Part shown: in pieces, positions 60,801-64,000 of the stretch
How positions within the stretch are numbered: position 1 is the stretch's first letter
How the letters are laid out: each line of letters begins with the position of its first letter
Assembly (NCBI RefSeq): GCF_049243985.1
Contig: NC_135375.1
Location: forward strand, 23,064,490-23,128,489
Reading direction: 5' to 3'
Length of the DNA stretch: 64,000 nt
Source: Paroedura picta
Taxonomy: Eukaryota; Chordata; Lepidosauria; Squamata; Gekkonidae
Made by a program: the position numbers and the translations under genes
The notes under the pieces: model-generated
The model's database searches: none
Told to the model about the DNA's origin: nothing
Seen by the model: the letters and a program-made list of their open reading frames with translations, nothing else

Positions 60801-63800
60801 GCCGGCAAGGGAGCCCCCGGCAGCCGCGAGGAGAGCGGCTGCCGGGGGCTCCCTGCCCGGCGGGCTGATGCTGCGAGAGGCGCAAAGCGCCTCTTGCAGC
60901 GTCAGCCCCCTGACACACGGAGCCCCGGAAGCCGCGCTCCGCACGGCTGCGGAGGCTCCGTGGTCTAGCGCCCGCTGCATTTAGCTGCAGCAGGCTTGAT
61001 TACTAGTTGGAAATAATAAAAAGAAACTGGATTCCATCCAAGACTCCCTTCTGCTCAGTGAGAAATCATGGATGTAAAGAGACCCTGGATCCAGCCTTTT
61101 CTACATATGAAACATCAAAAGGGATTTTATCACTTTTGTCTTACCCAGTGGTACCACTTGCAATCTTTACTCCTTATTTGGTTTCTGTACCCAAGGTTTT
61201 TCTGCTAAAAAATTAGCAAGCCTAATACTTCTCTCTTGCTAATGCTTGCTAATGCACTTGCTAGGGTCCTCACTGGGACACCTTGGAGGGCCCATATCCA
61301 GCCTGTGCTGAGGCAGCTGCATTGGTTGCCAATTGCTGTCCGGATACAGTTCAAGGTTTTGGTTTTGACGTTCAAGGCCTTACGCGGGTTGGGACCCACA
61401 TACTTGTGGGACCGCCTGACATCCTATGCTCTGCTGTGAAAATTTACTGATCATTTCTGGCCCCAGGGAAGCGCATCTAGCCTCAACCAGAGCCAGGGCC
61501 TTCTCGGTCCTGGTCCCAACCTGGTGGAATGAGCTCCCGGGTGAGCTGCGGGCCCTGCCGGAGTTTACAGCGTTCCGCAGGGCCTGTAAAACGGAGCTCT
61601 TCCACCAGGTTTATGGTTGAAGCTGGGGTTGGCGAGGTAGATCCACGTCCCCCCCTCCAGGTATGAGTATCCAGGTATGGGTATCCATCTTACCTCCTCC
61701 CCCCCCTTTAATACCGGGGGGTCAGGAGGGGTTTTCCGCCATGTTGGGGATTATGTTTTTAACTGGGGGTTTTAGTGGGGATTTTATGACATGTAACCTG
61801 CCACGAGCCAATTTGGGAGTGGCGGGAAATAAATCTATAATAATAATAATAAGCAAATCTAGCAGGATATCACAGAACAAAGGTTTTCATTTTATCCAAC
61901 AGAAGAACTTTCATATCAAGCTTGAAAAGGAAGATGAAAACTGGTAGTGGGAACATAACCATTTCGCTGCCTGGTACAGAAAGACATAGTCCTGTCTATT
62001 ATGGTTTTTAAATCACATGGTACATGGTATTATGGCTTTTAAGTCACATTCTTCTCAGTGTAAACAATGACTCTCCATATTCTCAGAGAATTCTGATACA
62101 AGCTTTTAGCACTTCAAATAAAATACTTCCAGAAATTCCTTATTTGTCTTATTTGCTATTGTGATGTTATATAGTGTGCAACTGGCGTGTTATACCACAG
62201 ATGTTTAGCCTACCTGTTGGTATATGAGTTCAACAAGTTCTTGTAATGCTTCATCTGTAGTGACACAGCCATTCAGAGTTTCTGAAAAATGTGCTATTTC
62301 ATTTTCAAAACAGGCTGGCTGTTCTGCAAGGTGACTTAGAAAATCCTGCACGTATTCTGTCAAAGACGCATATCCATCACAACCATCTTCTGAAGAAGAT
62401 TCCTAAATGTAATCACAGGCATAATGACTCTTATTAAAATTACTTCAAGCAAATCCTTTTTGATTCTGACACTGAAATGTATAAAAGTGAAAGAAAGTTT
62501 CATAGATGCACACGATACAGAAGTATTCACAAACAACATTTTACTTGACAATCTAATGAATAGTCCCACTCAATTGTAGCACTAATCTCCCCCCTGTAAA
62601 TCTTCCTTGGTACGTGGGGGTGGATAACTGTACAGCCACCATATAACTATCAACAATACTGCTGCAACAAGAGCAGCTGAATTAGACTCTAAAGTTATTC
62701 CATTTCCTTCAACCATTGGTGGAAGCACTTCAACCGCTGGTGGCAAATGATATGTGACAGCAAAACTGCATACTCTCGCAGTCCAAGGTAGACATGGAGC
62801 AAGGGTTGCCAAGAATATAAAAAATGCTTCAGTCCCTTTATCAGAAAGCCAGTTTGGTATAGTGGTTAGGAGTGCGGACTTCTAATCTGGCATGCCGGGT
62901 TCGATTCTGCATTCCGCCACATGCAGCCAGCTGGGTGACCTTGGGCTTGCCACAGCACTGATAAAGCTGTTCTGACCGAGCAGTAATATCAGGGCTCTCT
63001 CAGCCTCACTCACCTCACAGGGTGTCTGTTGTGGGGAGAGGAAAGAGAAGGCGACTGTAAGCCACTTTGAACCTCCTTCGGGTAGAGAAAAGCAGCATAT
63101 AAGAACCAACTCTTCTTCTTCATCAAGGACTTAATAGGATGTTATTTACCAGGTGACATATTTTACCACCATGCCATAAAATGCCTCAATGGCCCAATTC
63201 CGCACTCTAATCCTTCAATGAAAAGGATAGGGCTTTTTTTTTTTTTTGTCCAGGCCAACTGGCAACTCTAACCACCTCAGACACACTTCTAACTTGCAGT
63301 TTTCATTGCAAATAGAAGGAAGTCATGTCACTAATCCATTAAAATTTTCAAGCTATCCCAAAAGCACGTTTCTAGCGCATGCAGTATCTAAGCATAACTA
63401 AACTGCTAATTACAGACAGTTCAACCAAACTAGCAAATAAAGATTTACAAATAAAAAGTTTCATAAGTGTGGCAGCGCTAGATTAACTGAAGGAAGGAGG
63501 GTTCTTCTTTTAGACACTTCAGTGTTTCAGGAGTTCCTCCAGTACCCAGAAAAACTTTTGAGACACAGCTTTCAGGATAAAAGCTATTTGTTCTACCAAA
63601 TGCCTGAGAATTGTGCAAGATGACACACAGCTGTTTCACTTGACTGGAAAACGTACAGTGATAATGAGAAATACTTACAGCCATATTAGGGGAATATCCC
63701 GAAGGGTAAAATTCAGGAGCATCCACTGACAGCTTTGACATTACTACTGGTGCCACAACCACCTGAGGTTTAGGAGCTGCGGATATAGAGCAGTTCTTTT

Positions 63801-63827
63801 CTGGTAAAGATGCAGCTCTTGAGTGCT
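45786..63827 (-). CDS. PAIP1: PAIP1, poly(A)-binding protein-interacting protein 1 (10 exons; 5' exon outside window)
   Basis: Ten consecutive minus-strand exons join in frame to encode 384 residues plus stop, the C-terminal four fifths of PAIP1 (human 479 residues). PAIP1 is a cytoplasmic translation cofactor that binds PABPC1 and eIF4A/eIF3 and helps mRNA circularise. Visible parts, in order: the PAM2 motif [15 protein letters not shown] (exon 63679-63827); the MIF4G-like helical domain from [12 protein letters not shown] to about [10 protein letters not shown]; and the acidic C-terminal PABP-binding region ending [15 protein letters not shown] and ERKRKQ (PAM1). All donors and acceptors are GT/AG and all phases agree. 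The Gly/Pro-rich N-terminus lies past the right edge. Introns hold a CR1, a hairpin-rich Helitron, SINEs, a palindromic hAT MITE and two of three related TIR elements' relatives. No disruption seen. Confidence 0.97.
46026..46348. mobile_element. TIR element with ATTATGCAC termini, copy A
   Basis: Ends GGCCTATTATGCATGG and CCGTGCATAATGGGCC are inverted repeats. A second, inner pair (GATTATGCACGGGG near 46140; GTGCATAATTGG near 46279) suggests nesting or subterminal repeats. Flanks TAT / TAC. No transposase frame. PIF/Harbinger-like by short duplication, tentative. Confidence 0.6.
46524..46904 (+). mobile_element. hAT element, CAGTGGTCCCCAACC family, copy 3
   Basis: Starts CAGTGGTCCCCAACCTTTTT; the right end is diverged (GCTTGGAGACAGCTG). 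Perfect duplication GCTTATGC (46516-46523 and 46905-46912). Confidence 0.9.
47321..47414 (-). CDS. PAIP1: PAIP1 exon ([15 protein letters not shown])
   Basis: Encodes [20 protein letters not shown] then [11 protein letters not shown], the acidic linker before PAM1. Acceptor TTACTGTAG, donor ATCC|GTAAGT, leaving phase 2. Confidence 0.95.
48430..48725. mobile_element. hAT-like element, CTTTCTCAACC family, inverted
   Basis: Reverse complement of the 5170 element: ends with CCCCAGTTGAGAAAC; contains ACCATAAATGGTCATATCAC. Confidence 0.7.
48936..48990 (-). CDS. PAIP1: PAIP1 exon ([18 protein letters not shown])
   Basis: 18 codons plus one base, one substitution from human (Asp to Glu). Acceptor TTTTAATTTTAG, donor CCAG|GTACAT. 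Confidence 0.95.
49106..49223 (-). CDS. PAIP1: PAIP1 exon ([16 protein letters not shown])
   Basis: Encodes [18 protein letters not shown] then [21 protein letters not shown]. Acceptor CTGTTACAG, donor ATG|GTAATT. The next intron is only 115 bases. Confidence 0.95.
49530..50112 (+). repeat. CR1 LINE 3' end with long ORF2 C-terminus
   Basis: 148-codon frame from about 49540: [65 protein letters not shown] and a 3' UTR ending in two GATTCTATGATTCTA units. Typical CR1, 5'-truncated, frame open. Confidence 0.92.
50291..50487 (+). repeat. Sauria SINE, copy 3, 5'-truncated
   Basis: Starts inside the body at TTGACTCAGCCTTCCATCC and runs to TACCTTTACCTTTA. Confidence 0.85.
50860..51006 (-). repeat. 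tRNA-derived SINE (Ala-like head)
   Basis: Complement GTAGCTCAGCCATAGACTAT and CTTGGCATGCAGAAGCCTCC; tail toward 50860. Confidence 0.7.
51026..51100. mobile_element. Palindromic hAT MITE, copy 8, one arm only
   Basis: Left arm from CAGGAGTAGTCAACCTGTGG to GTGTTTGCTG, with the right arm absent, yet TCCTAGAG stands on both sides (51018-51025 and 51101-51108). Confidence 0.88.
51394..51500 (-). CDS. PAIP1: PAIP1 exon ([15 protein letters not shown])
   Basis: 35 codons plus two bases: [15 protein letters not shown], then [19 protein letters not shown]. Acceptor TTCCGTAG, donor AGCAG|GTAGTA, leaving phase 2. Confidence 0.95.
52225..52378 (-). repeat. tRNA-derived SINE (Ala-like head)
   Basis: AGGAAGCTGCCTTGTAGTGA and AGCAAAGCAGATGCTCTATT read as the reverse complement of this SINE. 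Confidence 0.7.
52832..52968 (-). repeat. CORE-type SINE, 5' part
   Basis: Complement: head TGTAGTCATTAAGGC, core CAGCTGGTTGACCTTGGAC. Confidence 0.7.
53020..53416. mobile_element. TIR element, CTAGGAATGGGCA termini
   Basis: CTAGGAATGGGCATGAAC at the left and TTGCCCATCCATAG at the right are inverted repeats. hAT-like by TIR; no clear target duplication. Confidence 0.5.
53842..53967 (-). CDS. PAIP1: PAIP1 exon (42 codons)
   Basis: Encodes [18 protein letters not shown] then [24 protein letters not shown]. Matches human IKGTNGQVTRADILQVGL. Acceptor ATTTACAG, donor AAA|GTATGA, phase 0 to 0. Confidence 0.95.
55016..55196. mobile_element. TIR element with TTTATGCAC termini, copy C
   Basis: 181 bases with perfect 17-base inverted repeats GACCGTTTATGCACTGG, flanked by CAT on both sides (3-bp duplication, as in PIF/Harbinger). 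No coding capacity. Confidence 0.75.
55907..56018 (-). CDS. PAIP1: PAIP1 exon ([20 protein letters not shown])
   Basis: Encodes [15 protein letters not shown] then [22 protein letters not shown], part of the MIF4G-like helical repeat. Acceptor TTTTTTTAG, donor GAG|GTAAAA. Confidence 0.96.
56413..58410 (-). repeat. CR1-family LINE, RT to 3' end, with insertions
   Basis: Minus frames show [14 protein letters not shown] and [20 protein letters not shown], the CR1 reverse transcriptase C-terminal part, with frame breaks. Plus-strand end AAGAACATAAGAGAAGC matches the 19045 copy. Interrupted by a TIR element (56484-57025), an ATT-rich microsatellite (57340-57395) and an L2 tail (58185-58258). Same strand as PAIP1. 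Confidence 0.85.
56484..57025. mobile_element. TIR element with ATTATGCAC termini, copy B, inside CR1
   Basis: ACTGATTACGCACGG at the left and GTGCATAATTGGT at the right. CACAG is on both sides, and the CR1 consensus resumes across it. GC-rich interior without transposase. Confidence 0.7.
58623..58735 (-). CDS. PAIP1: PAIP1 exon ([20 protein letters not shown])
   Basis: Encodes [18 protein letters not shown] then [19 protein letters not shown]; human differs at only a few positions. Acceptor TTGGAAG, donor CACAG|GTCAGT, leaving phase 2. Confidence 0.96.
59166..59300. mobile_element. Palindromic hAT MITE, copy 9
   Basis: Near-perfect palindrome; duplication CTCCAGAC / GTCCAGAC (7 of 8). In a PAIP1 intron. 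Confidence 0.94.
60523..61006 (+). mobile_element. Non-autonomous Helitron made of serial GC-rich hairpins
   Basis: Begins A|TCCTTAAC and ends CTAG|T, the A/T insertion rule of Helitrons. A terminal hairpin (GCTGCA at 60974-60979 with TGCAGC at 60986-60991) lies 11 bases before CTAG. The interior is a row of long perfect or near-perfect hairpins: 60595-60623, 60634-60687, 60701-60747, 60753-60802, 60809-60853, 60862-60908 and 60916-60962. No Rep/helicase frame; open frames here are composition effects. In a PAIP1 intron. Confidence 0.72.
61232..61858 (+). repeat. L2 LINE 3' end
   Basis: Frame: [36 protein letters not shown], then [20 protein letters not shown] and [18 protein letters not shown], the L2 ORF2 C-terminus. 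It ends in (TAA)n. A frame change occurs near 61440. Confidence 0.88.
62214..62402 (-). CDS. PAIP1: PAIP1 exon, start of MIF4G-like domain
   Basis: 63 codons from [20 protein letters not shown] to [10 protein letters not shown]. Nearly identical to human over [20 protein letters not shown]. Phase 0 to 0; acceptor CATTTAG, donor CAG|GTAGGC. Confidence 0.96.
62582..62812 (-). other. Unrecognised open frame with one membrane segment, in a PAIP1 intron
   Basis: A 76-codon frame on the gene strand, open further upstream without a clear start (reads [20 protein letters not shown] before it). It has a Pro/Glu stretch ([15 protein letters not shown]) then a hydrophobic segment, [19 protein letters not shown], and a charged tail [13 protein letters not shown]. 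That layout looks like a tail-anchored or single-pass membrane protein rather than random sequence. I do not recognise the family. A CORE-type SINE lies just upstream (62848-63122). It may be a retrocopy fragment, an old coding exon, or chance. Confidence 0.25.
62848..63122 (+). repeat. CORE/MIR-like tRNA SINE, full length
   Basis: Head AGCCAGTTTGGTATAGTGGT, B box GGTTCGATTC, core CAGCTGGGTGACCTTGGGC, tail GTAGAGAAAAGCAGCATATA and (CTT)n. In a PAIP1 intron. Confidence 0.88.
63679..63827 (-). CDS. PAIP1: PAIP1 exon with PAM2 motif
   Basis: Reads [28 protein letters not shown], ending NMA|GTAAGT. The F-x-P core of PAM2, which contacts the MLLE domain of PABPC1, is intact. Acceptor AACATTTCAG; enters in phase 1 from an exon outside the window. 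Confidence 0.95.
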
Positions 63828-64000
63828 CTGAAATGTTATTATAAACATGAATTAGAAAAATATTGTAACACAATATGCTTCAACTAACAAAGTCATTAAC
63901 ATCCATTCATCTTTTCCCTTGTGTTTTAAGCCCACCTTGACAGAGGATATACCATTATGACAATTTACTCTGGCATTTCAAAATTACCAGACAGATATGT

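Noticed and set aside
60562-60980. Two minus-strand frames of 118 and 136 codons
   Set aside because: They are translations of the GC-rich hairpins; no Rep or helicase motif.
62848-62925. tRNA-like sequences (A and B boxes) here and in the other SINE heads
   Set aside because: Each continues into a SINE body and tail and recurs in several copies; none forms an isolated tRNA gene.

Overview
The window looks like nuclear DNA of a squamate reptile. A gecko-like lizard is my guess; the species cannot be fixed from sequence alone. The repeat content points there: Sauria-type tRNA SINEs with a Bov-B-like tail, a Bov-B/RTE LINE, many CR1 and L2 3' ends, 5S-rRNA-derived SINEs and many short hAT elements, with no mammalian Alu/B1/L1 signature. 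Host coding sequence is sparse, split into short exons, and all on the minus strand.

Three host genes are supported, in the same order and orientation as on human 5p12: TMEM267 (coding exons 18170-17859 and 13583-13248, CpG-island promoter near 20.2-20.7 kb), C5orf34 homologue (coding exons from 38357 down to 23814, CpG-island promoter near 42.0-42.4 kb) and PAIP1 (ten exons from 63827 down to 45786; its first exon lies beyond the right edge). By synteny CCL28/HMGCS1 would be expected left of the window and NNT right of it. TMEM267 and the visible part of PAIP1 are intact. The C5orf34 homologue is shorter than the human protein: two phase-compatible internal segments were not found, and one exon carries a one-base frame discrepancy.

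Layout: 1-13 kb is gene-poor and repeat-rich (hAT, SINE, CR1, L2). 13-20.7 kb is TMEM267. 20.7-23.7 kb is an intergenic spacer. 23.8-42.4 kb is C5orf34. 42.4-45.5 kb is a spacer. 45.5-64 kb is PAIP1, whose introns hold a 1.8-kb CR1, an apparent non-autonomous Helitron built as a ladder of GC-rich hairpins (60523-61006), and terminal-inverted-repeat elements sharing the core ATTATGCAC.

The three genes do not form a pathway. PAIP1 is a translation cofactor that binds poly(A)-binding protein; TMEM267 is a multi-pass membrane protein and C5orf34 a protein of unknown function. The most interesting material is in the mobile elements: nine copies of a near-perfect palindromic hAT MITE with 8-bp target duplications, two unrelated hAT elements stacked on one target octamer, a MITE reduced to one arm yet still bounded by its duplication, and the hairpin-ladder Helitron. 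No retrovirus-like element was recognised.
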